From the NCBI GenBank assembly GCA_000612485.1, contig CP007494.1:372001-436000 (forward strand): a DNA stretch of 64,000 nucleotides, read 5' to 3'. Positions 11,610 to 20,249 of the stretch are shown here, one piece after another; positions within the stretch are counted from its first letter, which is position 1, and each line of letters opens with the position of its first letter. A program made the position numbers and the translations under genes. Below the pieces are notes generated by a model. That model had not been told where the DNA came from. It was given only the letters and a program-made list of their open reading frames with translations, and ran no database searches. The DNA is from Bordetella holmesii ATCC 51541. Lineage in GTDB: Bacteria > Pseudomonadota > Gammaproteobacteria > Burkholderiales > Burkholderiaceae_B.

Positions 11610-11617
11610 TGATTTTT
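11610..11617 (+). repeat. Right 8-bp target-site duplication of IS1001 (TGATTTTT)
   Basis: Exact copy of 10296-10303. It is followed by CCGCTGGTAGGC, which continues the PepSY frame after in-silico excision of the element. Confidence 0.95.
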
Positions 11618-11712
11618 CCGCTGGTAGGCCTGTCGCTCATCCTGATGTGGCTGGCCGACAGGCTGATGCTGCGCCTGTCGGCCCGTTCCGGCTGAGCGCC
11701 TGGCCACCGGCG

Positions 11713-12342
11713 CTAGCGCGCGAAGCCCACCACGCGCTGGCGCTGGCTGCCCAGGCCCTGCACGCCCAGGGTCATCACGTCGCCTTCGCGCAGAAAAACG
11801 GGCGGCGTCATCCCCAGGCCCACGCCAGGCGGGGTGCCCGTGATGATGACATCACCTGGCAGCAGCGTCATGAAGCGGCTGACGTAGCTGACGATGGTCT
11901 TGACGCTGAAAATCATCGTGCGCGTGTTGCCGGTCTGCATGCGCTGGCCGTTGAGGTCCAGCCACAGATCCAGCGCCTGCGGGTCGGGTACCTCGTCTGG
12001 CGTGACGAGCCAGGGGCCAATGGGGCCGAAGGTGTCGCAACCCTTGCCCTTGTCCCAGGTGCCGCCGCGATCCATCTGGAACTCGCGCTCACTGACGTCG
12101 TTGACCACGCAGTACCCGGCCACGTAATCCAGCGCGGCATCCTCTTGAACGTAGCGTGCGCGCTGGCCGATGACGACGCCCAGTTCCACCTCCCAATCGC
12201 CCTTGAGCGAGCCTTCCGGCAACATGACAGGGTCGTCCGGCCCCTGGATGCAGGAAGTCGCCTTCATGAAGATGATGGGTTCCTTGGGGATGGGCGCGCC
12301 CACTTCGGCAGCATGATCAAAGTAGTTCAGGCCGATGGCGAT
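11713..12342 (-). pseudogene. Fumarylacetoacetate hydrolase-family protein, 5' end deleted
   Basis: About 210 residues of a roughly 280-residue family remain. Homology starts at IAIGLNYFDHAAEVGAPIP and includes the acidic metal ligands in DWEVELGVVIG, the DVSEREFQ helix, CDTFGPIGPWLV and GDVIITGTPPGVGLG, then the normal C-terminus at a TAG (11713). Upstream of about 12342 the frame runs antisense through a CoA-transferase gene, so the first 70 or so residues, the start codon and the promoter are gone. The product family cleaves C-C bonds in beta-diketo acids (2-hydroxyhepta-dienedioate isomerases, FAHD1-like). Its former divergent partner is the CoA transferase, truncated at the same point. 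Confidence 0.87.
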
Positions 12343-13370
12343 TCCGCGCGCGCCTGGGGCCCGCCCTTCCAGGAAGGCGCCGCGACGCTGTTTCAGGCGC
12401 TCAACCGCAACAAGCAATCCGTCGTCTGCGACTTGCGTGACCCGGAGCAGGCCGACACCCTGCGGCGCTTCATCGCCGAGCGCGCCGACGTCGTGCTGCA
12501 GAATCTGCGGCCCGGTCAGGTCGACGCGTTGGGCCTGGGTGGCGCGGCGCTGCTGGCACTCCAGCCTGCCCTGGTCTATTGCAATATGGGTGCGTTCGGA
12601 GGTGCCGGGCCGCTGCGGCAGCATCCGGGCTACGACCCGCTGATGCAAGCATTCGGCGGCATCATGAGCACCACCGGCGAAGCCGGCCGACCCTCGGTGC
12701 GCGTGGGTGCATCCATCGTTGACATGGGCACGGGCATGTGGGCGGTCATCGGTGTGCTGGCCGCGCTGCTGCAGCGCCAGGCAAGCGGGTGCGGCCGGAT
12801 CGTAGATGTGTCCTTGTTCGAGACGGCGACGACCTGGGTGTCCCTGATCGCCGCGCAAGTACTGGCTTGCGGCCAGACACCGGCTCGGCACGGTTCGGGC
12901 ACCGCCAGCATCGTGCCTTACAAAGGCTATGCCACCGCGGACGGCGAAATCGTCGTCGCGGCCGGCAACGACGGCCTGTTTCGCAGTCTGGCGCAGGTCG
13001 TCGGTCACCCGGAATGGCCAGGCGACCCGCGTTATGCCGACAACCCGAGCCGCGTGGCCAATCAGGCCAGCCTGTATGCCGCGCTCGATGCCCTCTTCGC
13101 GCGGCACCCAACCGCCTATTGGCTCGAGCGGCTGGAGGCAGCCGGCCTTCCCTGCTCGCCCGTCAACGACATGAACCAGATGCTGTCGCATCCGCAAACC
13201 CAGGCGCTCGACCTCATCCAGCTCGTACCCGGCACGGAAATGGATGTCATCGGCCTGCCACTGAGTTTCGACGGCCAACGGCCCCGCCCCACTCAGGCCC
13301 GCCCTCGCTGGGCGAGCATACGCATGTCCTGCTGGGACGAACCCCGGCAGCCCAGGAGACAGGTCTATGA
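12339..13370 (+). pseudogene. CaiB/BaiF (type III) CoA transferase, 5' end deleted and frameshifted near the 3' end
   Basis: Homology begins at GDSARAWGPPF, residue 50-60 of a normal family III CoA transferase, and continues through NKQSVVCDLRDPEQ, GYDPLMQAFGGIMS and ASIVDMGTGMWAVIG, which carries the catalytic Asp. The first 50-60 residues are missing. Near the end the frame breaks at a C run (13298-13300); adding one C gives TQAPPSLGEHTHVLLG and a stop at 13370 overlapping the next ATG (ATGA at 13367), which supports that reading. The native enzyme would move CoA to an organic acid at the head of the following acyl-CoA pathway. Confidence 0.88.
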
Positions 13371-14179
13371 ATCCGCAGGCACTGGAACTTCCCGCTTACG
13401 AGACCGTGAGCACCCGCATGCACGGCCCGCACACCTTACTGGTCACGCTCGATCGTGCGCAAAACGGCAATGCGATCAACACCCAGATGGGGCGCGATCT
13501 GCTCGATCTCTGGAGCCGCCTGACCGAAGACGCCGGCGCGGTTCGCTGTGTCGTGCTCACCGGCTCGGGCGAGCGAATTTTCTGCGCCGGCGGCGACCTC
13601 AAAGAACGCAACGGTATGAGCCGAGAAACCTGGCAGCGTCAGCATGAGCTGTTCGAGCGCATGTACTGGACGCTGGTGGACCTACCGCTGCCAGTCATCG
13701 CGGCCGTCAATGGCCACGCCTATGCTGGCGGGCTGGAAATGGCGCTGTCCTGCGACTTTGTTTATGCCAGCCGGCAGGCTCGCTTTGCCTTGACCGAGGT
13801 CACCCTGGGCATCATGCCTGGCGCCGGCGGCACACAGAATCTGCCACGCGCCGTCGGAGACCGTCGCGCCAAAGAGATCCTCATGACCGGTCGGCCTTTT
13901 GATGCCGGGCAGGCGCTGGACTGGGGCCTGGCCAATGCGCTGTACGACCCTGCCCAGGTGCTGCCGGCTGCGCTTGCCACGGCCGAGGTCATTGCCGGCA
14001 ACGCGCCGCTGTCGGTGAGGCAGATCAAGAAATCCGTGCGCTATGGCGGCCAGATGGAACTGCGCACAGCCTTTCGATTCGAGATCGAAGCCTACAACCA
14101 TCTGATCGACACCGACGATCGCCGAGAAGGCGTGCTGGCCTTCAATGAAAAACGCAAGCCGGTCTTCACGGGCCGTTAG
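13367..14179 (+). CDS. Enoyl-CoA hydratase/isomerase family protein
   Basis: 270 residues, crotonase fold. Oxyanion-hole segments are visible (FCAGGDLKER; AYAGGLEMALSCD), and both catalytic Glu positions are kept (Glu in GGLEMA and Glu in LTEVTLGIMPGAGGTQNLPR). The second block resembles 3-methylglutaconyl-CoA hydratases (AUH type). The start overlaps the CoA-transferase stop (ATGA), and the HMG-CoA lyase gene follows 10 bases later, so this belongs to a catabolic operon. It would hydrate an enoyl-CoA to a hydroxyacyl-CoA in the cytoplasm. Substrate assignment is inference from neighbours. Confidence 0.9.
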   Translation: MNPQALELPAYETVSTRMHGPHTLLVTLDRAQNGNAINTQMGRDLLDLWSRLTEDAGAVRCVVLTGSGERIFCAGGDLKERNGMSRETWQRQHELFERMYWTLVDLPLPVIAAVNGHAYAGGLEMALSCDFVYASRQARFALTEVTLGIMPGAGGTQNLPRAVGDRRAKEILMTGRPFDAGQALDWGLANALYDPAQVLPAALATAEVIAGNAPLSVRQIKKSVRYGGQMELRTAFRFEIEAYNHLIDTDDRREGVLAFNEKRKPVFTGR

Positions 14180-14189
14180 GGAGAGCAGC

Positions 14190-15125
14190 ATGACAAGAGA
14201 CGTATGCCTGCGCGAAGTGGGCCTGCGAGACGGCTTGCAAAGTGTCAGCGCCTTCGTGGCCACGCAGGACAAGCTGGAATGGATACGCCAGGAAGCCGCG
14301 GCGGGGGTAGCGGAAATCGAGGTCACCTCGTATGTGCCGCCCAAACTTCTGCCCCAGTTTGCGGATGCCGAGCAAGTCACTCTCGGCGCCTTGCAGATCC
14401 CGGATCTGACGGTGGCCGCGCTGGTGCCAAACACGCGCGGGGCAGAGCGCGGCCTGGCGCTGGGCGTGCACAAAATCAATTTCGTGATGTCGGTCAGCGA
14501 AACCCACAACATGAAAAACGTACGCCGCAGCCGCGAGGAATCCCTGGCCGATTTCCGCGCCATGGCGCAGCAGGTGCGCGAGCAGCCAGTCCGGCCCATC
14601 CTTTGCGGGGGACTGGCCACCGCGCTGGGCTGCTCCTACGAGGGACGCGCGCCGGTCGATGATGTGGTCCGGTATGCGGTGGCCCTGGCCGAAGCCGGCG
14701 CCGATGAGCTCATCGTGCCCGACACCGTCGGCTATGCCCACCCGGCACTGGTGCGCCGCGTCTTCAAGGCGGTGCTGGCCGAAGTCGGGACGCTGCCCGT
14801 GGCCGCGCATTTCCATGATACGCGTGGCACGGGGCTGGCCAACCTGCTGGCGGCGCTGGACTGCGGCGTGCGCGCGTTCGATGCGTCCCTGGGTGGCTTG
14901 GGCGGCTGCCCCTTTGCCCCTGGCGCCACAGGCAACATCGTCATGGAGGACGCCGCCTACATGCTCGAGTCGATGGGCATCGATACCGGCATAGACCTGG
15001 AGGCGTTGCTTGGCGTGCGCCAACGGCTGCAAGCCACGCTGCCCGACGCCACGCTGTACGGCGGACTGGCCCGCGCAGGACTGCCACGAGGCTTTATCCC
15101 GGCACGCGAATCGCTGGCCGCCTGA
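14190..15125 (+). CDS. Hydroxymethylglutaryl-CoA lyase family protein
   Basis: 311 residues from ATG 14190, with GGGAGAG upstream. The family signature is complete: catalytic Arg-Asp in REVGLRDGLQ, metal-binding HFHDTRGTG and the catalytic-Cys loop GGLGGCPFAPGATGN. HMG-CoA lyases cleave 3-hydroxy-3-methylglutaryl-CoA to acetoacetate and acetyl-CoA; close relatives act on related 3-hydroxy acyl-CoAs. It is placed between an enoyl-CoA hydratase and an acyl-CoA dehydrogenase. No methylcrotonyl-CoA carboxylase genes are in the window, so this is not a standard leucine (liu) operon. Confidence 0.93.
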   Translation: MTRDVCLREVGLRDGLQSVSAFVATQDKLEWIRQEAAAGVAEIEVTSYVPPKLLPQFADAEQVTLGALQIPDLTVAALVPNTRGAERGLALGVHKINFVMSVSETHNMKNVRRSREESLADFRAMAQQVREQPVRPILCGGLATALGCSYEGRAPVDDVVRYAVALAEAGADELIVPDTVGYAHPALVRRVFKAVLAEVGTLPVAAHFHDTRGTGLANLLAALDCGVRAFDASLGGLGGCPFAPGATGNIVMEDAAYMLESMGIDTGIDLEALLGVRQRLQATLPDATLYGGLARAGLPRGFIPARESLAA

Positions 15126-15143
15126 CACCTGCTGCGAGGCATC

Positions 15144-16328
15144 ATGGATACCTATTCCAATCCGCTTTCCATGCCATTGGGCGATGATTTCCCCGACATC
15201 CGCGACAGTGTGCGCCGCATCTGCGACTCGTTCCCCGGTGAGGACTGGCGCGCCCTGGAGCAGGATGAACGCTACCCCGACGAGTTCGTCGCGGCGCTGA
15301 CGGCGTCCGGCTTTCTGGCCGCGCTGATACCGGAAGAATATGAAGGCAGCGGCATGCCGCTGCGCGCGGCTGCCGTCATCCTCGAAGAGATACATGCCGC
15401 TGGCTGCAATGCCGGGGCCTGCCACGCCCAGATTTACACCATGGGCACCTTGCTGCGCCATGGCAGTCCGGAGCAGAAGGCGCGCTATCTGCCCGCGATC
15501 GCGCGAGGCGAACTGCGCCTTCAGGCTTTTGGTGTTACCGAACCCACGAGCGGAACCGACACCACGCGGCTGAAGACCCGCGCCGTGAAAGACGGCGACA
15601 GCTATATCGTCAATGGGCAAAAAGTCTGGACCTCCCGCGCCCTGCAGTCGGATCTGATGCTATTGCTGGCGCGCACTACCCCGTACGACGACGTCCAGAA
15701 GAAAAGCGACGGCCTGTCGGTTTTTTTGGTCGATATCCGCGCGGCGCTGGGCAACGGCATGGACATCCGCCCCCTCAAGGCCATGGTCAATCACAACACG
15801 ACGGAAGTGTTCTTCGACAATCTGCGCATTCCTGCCAGCAGCCTGATCGGCCAGGAAGGCAAAGGCTTTCGCTACATTCTGGACGGCATGAACGCCGAAC
15901 GCATTCTGGTGGCCTCGGAAGCCATCGGCGATGCGCGGTGGTTCATCCGTACCGCCGTGGCGTATGCCAACGATCGGCGCGTCTTTGACCGGCCCATCGG
16001 CCAAAACCAGGGCATACAGTTTCCGATTGCACGCGCGCACGCCGAGACCCAGGCCGCCGACCTGATGCTGCGCAAAGCCGCCACGCTTTTCGAGGCAGGG
16101 CTGCCATGCGGCGACGAGGCCAACATGGGCAAGATGCTCGCCTCCGAAGCGTCATGGCACGCTGCCGAAGCCTGCCTGCAGACGCATGGCGGTTTCGGGT
16201 TTGCGCGCGAATATGACGTCGAACGCAAATGGCGCGAAACGCGTCTGCTGCAGATTGCCCCCATCTCGACCAACCTCATCCTCTCGTATATCGGCCAGCA
16301 TATGCTGGGCATGCCACGCTCGTTTTGA
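15144..16328 (+). CDS. Acyl-CoA dehydrogenase
   Basis: 394 residues. The FAD-binding signature AFGVTEPTSGTDTTRLKT and the C-terminal QTHGGFGFAREYDVERKWRE are present; the family's catalytic Glu usually lies in the latter region, and here Glu occurs in AREYDVER. Normal length. It oxidises an acyl-CoA to the 2-enoyl-CoA, passing electrons to ETF. It lies 18 bases after the lyase gene and 20 before the MmgE/PrpD gene, all on the same strand. In the proposed pathway it would act before the hydratase. Confidence 0.93.
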   Translation: MDTYSNPLSMPLGDDFPDIRDSVRRICDSFPGEDWRALEQDERYPDEFVAALTASGFLAALIPEEYEGSGMPLRAAAVILEEIHAAGCNAGACHAQIYTMGTLLRHGSPEQKARYLPAIARGELRLQAFGVTEPTSGTDTTRLKTRAVKDGDSYIVNGQKVWTSRALQSDLMLLLARTTPYDDVQKKSDGLSVFLVDIRAALGNGMDIRPLKAMVNHNTTEVFFDNLRIPASSLIGQEGKGFRYILDGMNAERILVASEAIGDARWFIRTAVAYANDRRVFDRPIGQNQGIQFPIARAHAETQAADLMLRKAATLFEAGLPCGDEANMGKMLASEASWHAAEACLQTHGGFGFAREYDVERKWRETRLLQIAPISTNLILSYIGQHMLGMPRSF

Positions 16329-16348
16329 GCCCCGCCCCGGAGACCCTC

Positions 16349-17716
16349 ATGACAGGACTGACCCAGGCGCTGGGCGCCTATATCGCCAATCCCGAGTTCG
16401 GTCCGCGCCAGGCGCAGGCCGAGGCCATTGCCCGCCAGGGCATGACCGACACCATCGCCGTGGCGCTGGCGGCCAGCGACGAGGACGTCACCCGCATCGC
16501 GCTGGAGCACGCCCGCAGCATAGGGGGCAAGGGGCAGGCCCCCCTATGGTTTGGGTCCGAGTCGCTGCCGCCGGCGCAAGCCGCCTTTGTCAACGCCGTA
16601 GCCGGCCACGCGCTGGACTATGACGACGTGGCATTGTCGGGCCATCCCAGCACCGTGCTCACGCCTGCCATTCTGGCTCAGGCGCACGTGCAAGGCGCAT
16701 CGGGCCGCGACTGCCTGCGCGCCTACATCGTGGGCTACGAAGTCTGGGCCGAATTGACCTCACGCGAGCCGGATCCGTATCACATCAAGGGCTGGCACCC
16801 CACCGCCGTATTCGGCACCGTGGCCGCTACGGCCGCCCTGGCCTTTCTGCGCGGTCTTAAGGCCGCCGACGCCGCTCGGGCGCTGGCCATCGCCGCCAGT
16901 CTGGCCAGCGGCCTGGTCGCCAATTTCGGCACCATGGCCAAGCCTCTGCACGCCGGCCGATCCGCAGCGCTGGCCTTCGAGGCCATCAGCCTGACCGGTC
17001 TGGGGCTGACAGCCGCCTTCGATGCGCTGGAGCATCATGCGGGATTTCTTGCCGCCCTGTCGCCACACGGGCGGGCCGACCGTGAGCGCCCCTACGTCCG
17101 ATCCGAGCCCCGCATTCTCAAGACCGGCCTGTCCATCAAGAAATATCCCGTTTGCTACTCCGGCCATCGTGTCATCGACGCGGTGATCGACTTGTCGCGC
17201 GAGCATTCGGTCAACGCGTCGCAGGTGCAGCGGGTGGAGATCGGCATTGGCCGGCCTCAGGCCTCGATGCTGCGCAACACCGCCCCCGTGACGGCGTTGG
17301 AAGCCAAGTTCAGTGCTCAGTTCGCAGTAGCCGCCGCGCTGGCCCGCGGCAAGGTCGGACTGTCTGAACTTGACGACGGTTTTGTCAATGAACCGGCACT
17401 GCGGGCACTCTACGGCGTGGTGGATATCGGGCTGATCGATGAGGCCGACCCCGAGGACGGCGCCTTTTCACGCCACGACACGGTCACGATTACCTTGCAC
17501 GACGGACGGGTTCTGCAATCGGGCGAGATCCGGTATCCACGCGGCCATGCTCATCGGCCCCTATCCGAGACGGAGCTGCGCGCCAAGTTCGACGACTGCC
17601 TGGCCATCTGGCGCAGACAGCCTCAACCTGCCGATATGCCGGCAGAAGGCATTTTGTACGATCGGCTGGCCAGCCTTGCCCAGGTCGACGATGTCCGCAC
17701 GCTGTTTCGGAGTTGA
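16349..17716 (+). CDS. MmgE/PrpD family protein
   Basis: 455 residues from ATG 16349; the upstream in-frame Met lies inside the dehydrogenase gene and is less likely. Family features are HALDYDDVALSGHPSTVLTPAILA, the KGWHPTAVFGTVAATAA block, GTMAKPLHAGRSA and KKYPVCYSGHRVIDAV. Members include 2-methylcitrate dehydratase (PrpD), cis-aconitate decarboxylase and iminodisuccinate epimerase, so the chemistry is on small di- or tricarboxylic acids, but the exact reaction cannot be read. It is part of the CoA-pathway operon. Confidence 0.9.
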   Translation: MTGLTQALGAYIANPEFGPRQAQAEAIARQGMTDTIAVALAASDEDVTRIALEHARSIGGKGQAPLWFGSESLPPAQAAFVNAVAGHALDYDDVALSGHPSTVLTPAILAQAHVQGASGRDCLRAYIVGYEVWAELTSREPDPYHIKGWHPTAVFGTVAATAALAFLRGLKAADAARALAIAASLASGLVANFGTMAKPLHAGRSAALAFEAISLTGLGLTAAFDALEHHAGFLAALSPHGRADRERPYVRSEPRILKTGLSIKKYPVCYSGHRVIDAVIDLSREHSVNASQVQRVEIGIGRPQASMLRNTAPVTALEAKFSAQFAVAAALARGKVGLSELDDGFVNEPALRALYGVVDIGLIDEADPEDGAFSRHDTVTITLHDGRVLQSGEIRYPRGHAHRPLSETELRAKFDDCLAIWRRQPQPADMPAEGILYDRLASLAQVDDVRTLFRS

Positions 17717-17718
17717 GC

Positions 17719-19263
17719 ATGACCGACACCATCGCCTGGTCGCGAGAACTGCACACCCTGGCCCAACGCTTCGGGCAAGCGATCGCCGTCGATGATGGCC
17801 ATGCCCAACTGAGCTTCGCGGACCTCAACGGCCGCGCTCATGCGCTGGCCTGCGCCTTGCAGGCCCAAGGCGTGGGCGCCGGCGACTATGTCGGCATCTA
17901 TCTGCCCAACGGCGGCGCGGCAGTGTGGGCCGACTATGGCGTGACGATCAGCGGCGCCTGCCTGGTGCACCTGAACGCCGCCTACACCCGTGACGAGATC
18001 ATGTGGGCCCAGCAGCTCACCCCCATGCGCCATATCATCACCGACCGCGCCCTGGCTCCGACCGTCGCCGACCTCGGGGCAGCGCTTGTACTTTGCGAAG
18101 ACATCGCGCCCCTGGACACGCCGCCGGTGCTGCCCGCCGTCAATGCTGCGGACCCCGGCCGCGTGATCTTCTCGTCGGGCACCACGGGCAAGCCCAAAGC
18201 CCTGCTCTACGACCAGGGCCGCCGCTGGCTGGCCGCCGTGATACTGCGGGCCGTCCTGCCCTTCACGCCGGGGCCTGGCTCCAGGGTGCTGCTGATGACG
18301 CCTTACGTCCACGGCGCATCCATGCAGGCGCGAGCCTGGTTGGATCACGGTGGCACAGCGGTGTTGCTCAAAGGGGTGGAACGGGAGGCAGTCGGCCGCG
18401 AATTGCGCAGCGGCACGCTGGACGCGGTCTTCGCTCCGCCGACGATGCTGGCCAAACTGGCCGCGTCATTCGACGGTGAACGATTCCCCAGTGTGCGGTG
18501 TGTCTTCACCGGCACGCAGACCCTCACCCCAGGCCTGTATGCCAAGGCCCGCGCCATGTTCGGCCCGACCGTACGCATCACCTACGGCAAGAGCGAGAAC
18601 GTCAACCCCATCACCGTGCTGGATCCCCAAGCCACGCAAGCCTGCTTTGACGCCAATCCGGCCGAGGGTGCCTGCCTGGGATGGCCCGCGCCCGGTGTGC
18701 AGTTGCGTATCAACGACCACGACGAAATCGAACTGCGCTCGCGGCATATGTATATCGGGCACATCGACCAGGAAGGCTTCCACGCCCCGCCTGCCGATGG
18801 CTGGCATCGCACCGGCGACCTGGGCCGCATCGACGAGCACGGCAGGCTCTGGCTTCTGGGGCGGATGGCAGACGTCATCAAAAGCGGCGGCTACAAGATA
18901 TACCCCGACGAAATCGAGGCCGCGCTGGCCGGCATGCCGGATTGCGGCGATATCTGCGTGGTGGCGCTGCCCTCCGATTATTGGGGCGAGGTCATCATCG
19001 CCGTGGCCGAACACGCGGCCCCGGCCTGGCATGAGGCCGCGCGACAGCGCGTAGCGCAGCTGGCCCGCTACAAGCATCCACGCGCCCACATCGCGGTCGC
19101 TGCACTGCCGCGCAATCCACAAGGCAAGATCAGCCGCCGTGCGGTGCGCGACCTGGTGCTGTCGACCCACACGCTGATCGACGGTTCTTATCCGAGCGTC
19201 GAGGCGCGCGGATCAATCCACCCGAGCGTTGGAACTTTTGACGGCCTGCCCCCAGACCGATAG
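17719..19263 (+). CDS. AMP-dependent acyl-CoA synthetase/ligase
   Basis: 514 residues from ATG 17719, two bases after the MmgE stop. ANL-superfamily motifs are VIFSSGTTGKPKALLYD (P-loop), ITYGKSEN (A5-like), WHRTGDLGRIDEHGRLW (A7/A8) and the C-terminal catalytic Lys in RNPQGKISRR. It activates a carboxylic acid with ATP and CoA in the cytoplasm; the substrate is unknown. Last gene of the operon starting at the CoA transferase. Its 3' end overlaps the convergent Bug gene by 51 bases. Confidence 0.93.
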   Translation: MTDTIAWSRELHTLAQRFGQAIAVDDGHAQLSFADLNGRAHALACALQAQGVGAGDYVGIYLPNGGAAVWADYGVTISGACLVHLNAAYTRDEIMWAQQLTPMRHIITDRALAPTVADLGAALVLCEDIAPLDTPPVLPAVNAADPGRVIFSSGTTGKPKALLYDQGRRWLAAVILRAVLPFTPGPGSRVLLMTPYVHGASMQARAWLDHGGTAVLLKGVEREAVGRELRSGTLDAVFAPPTMLAKLAASFDGERFPSVRCVFTGTQTLTPGLYAKARAMFGPTVRITYGKSENVNPITVLDPQATQACFDANPAEGACLGWPAPGVQLRINDHDEIELRSRHMYIGHIDQEGFHAPPADGWHRTGDLGRIDEHGRLWLLGRMADVIKSGGYKIYPDEIEAALAGMPDCGDICVVALPSDYWGEVIIAVAEHAAPAWHEAARQRVAQLARYKHPRAHIAVAALPRNPQGKISRRAVRDLVLSTHTLIDGSYPSVEARGSIHPSVGTFDGLPPDR

Positions 19264-20175
19264 TTCGCGCGCAATGAATTCGCGCGTCTGCTCGGGGCTG
19301 GCCGACACGGTCTCGGCGCCCAGGCCCGCGAGCTTGTCCTGCAGATCCGCGCGGCCCAGCGCTTTGCGCGTTGCCGCATTGAGCATGTCGACGACCGGCC
19401 GAGGCGTACCCGCCGGCGCCAGCAGCACGATCCAGGCCTGCGCCTCGTAGCCTGGCACGCCTGCCTCGGACACGGGCGCGGCCTTGGGGAAGGCGCGCGC
19501 CGGCTCCTTGCCGCCGACGGCCAACACCTTCAAGGTGCCGGCCTGCACGTGCGGCATGATGGCCGGCCCGGCCTCGAACATCACGGCGACATCGCCACTG
19601 ATCAGCCCGGTCAGCGCGGCGGCGGCTCCCCGGTAGGGCACATGCGTCAGGTTCAGGCCCGCCTGGCTCTTGAACATCTCCATCGCCAGATGATTGGTCA
19701 GCCCACTGCCGCCCGAGCCATAGTTCAACTGCCCCGGATGCTGCTTCACGTGGTCGAGCAGTTCGCGCACATTGTTGGCGGGGAAGTCCGATCGCACCAC
19801 CAGAAACAGCGGCACCATGGCCACCAGCGCGACGAGCTCGTAGTCTTTCTCGACGTTGTAGGGCAGCTTGCTATAGAGCCCCGGATTGATCGCCACCGGG
19901 CCGCTGGCCGTCATCAGCAGCGTGTAGCCATCGGCCTCCGAGCGCTTGGCAGCCTCCATCCCGATGATGCCACCGGCGCCCCCACGGTTATCCACGAAAA
20001 AGGACTGGCCCAGGGCTTGGCCGAGTTCCTGCCCGATGGCGCGAGCAATCACATCCGTGGTCTGCCCGGCCGGATACGGCACGATGATCTTGACCCCCCG
20101 CTCGGGGTAGGCCGCCTGCGCCGCCGCAACCGCGCCCGCAGCGCCCAGCAGAACACCCGCAATCCAATTGCGCAT
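19213..20175 (-). CDS. Bug/TctC family tripartite tricarboxylate transporter solute-binding protein
   Basis: 320 residues from ATG 20175, which has GGAGAG upstream and a Sec signal peptide (RNWIAGVLLGAAGAVAAAQA). The mature start (YPERGVKIIVPYPAGQTTDVIARAI) and later blocks (DNRGGAGGIIGMEAAKRSEADGYTLLM, HVPYRGAAAAL) are diagnostic for the Bug family, which is greatly expanded in Bordetella. These periplasmic proteins bind small carboxylates. No TctA/TctB membrane genes are nearby, which is usual for orphan Bug proteins. Its position opposite the acyl-CoA operon suggests it supplies or senses that substrate. Confidence 0.94.
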   Translation of the reverse strand: MRNWIAGVLLGAAGAVAAAQAAYPERGVKIIVPYPAGQTTDVIARAIGQELGQALGQSFFVDNRGGAGGIIGMEAAKRSEADGYTLLMTASGPVAINPGLYSKLPYNVEKDYELVALVAMVPLFLVVRSDFPANNVRELLDHVKQHPGQLNYGSGGSGLTNHLAMEMFKSQAGLNLTHVPYRGAAAALTGLISGDVAVMFEAGPAIMPHVQAGTLKVLAVGGKEPARAFPKAAPVSEAGVPGYEAQAWIVLLAPAGTPRPVVDMLNAATRKALGRADLQDKLAGLGAETVSASPEQTREFIARELSVWGQAVKSSNARVD

Positions 20176-20249
20176 CCTCACTCTCCTTTGGTGGCCCGGC
20201 ATAGCTCTTCGTCTACATCCGTACATAGAATACTTTGCTGTTATTCATT

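Larger units (their letters stand above)
8942..11695 (+). pseudogene. PepSY-domain membrane reductase-like protein, split by IS1001 and carrying three single-base frameshifts
   Basis: The start ATG 8942 follows GAGGAGA. Homology is spread over frames: MSLTP then (after a missing C in the run 8952-8957) DLYRAVWRWHFYAG, membrane segments and the WTIRRLHSLDYFG motif; a second break near 9970-9975 restores VYPNDLQKQRVVHLDQYTG; a third in the G run 10218-10222 restores LGIPPAPKQARAMRG. IS1001 then interrupts the last membrane segment; removing it and one target copy gives LIFPLVGLSLILMWLADRL and the stop at 11695. PepSY/PiuB-like proteins are inner-membrane partners of TonB receptors, thought to reduce or release imported metal. 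A His-rich loop (9778-9850) may bind metal. Confidence 0.88.

Noticed and set aside
11713-13278. A single 521-residue FAH-like protein across the whole frame
   Set aside because: Only the part below about 12342 has FAH homology; the rest is antisense to a CoA transferase. It is a chance fusion at a deletion junction.
14166-15620. A 484-codon open frame on the minus strand opposite the HMG-CoA lyase and acyl-CoA dehydrogenase genes
   Set aside because: It is antisense to two well-supported genes, has no family motif and is rich in His/Arg/Gln, as expected for an antisense frame in GC-rich DNA.
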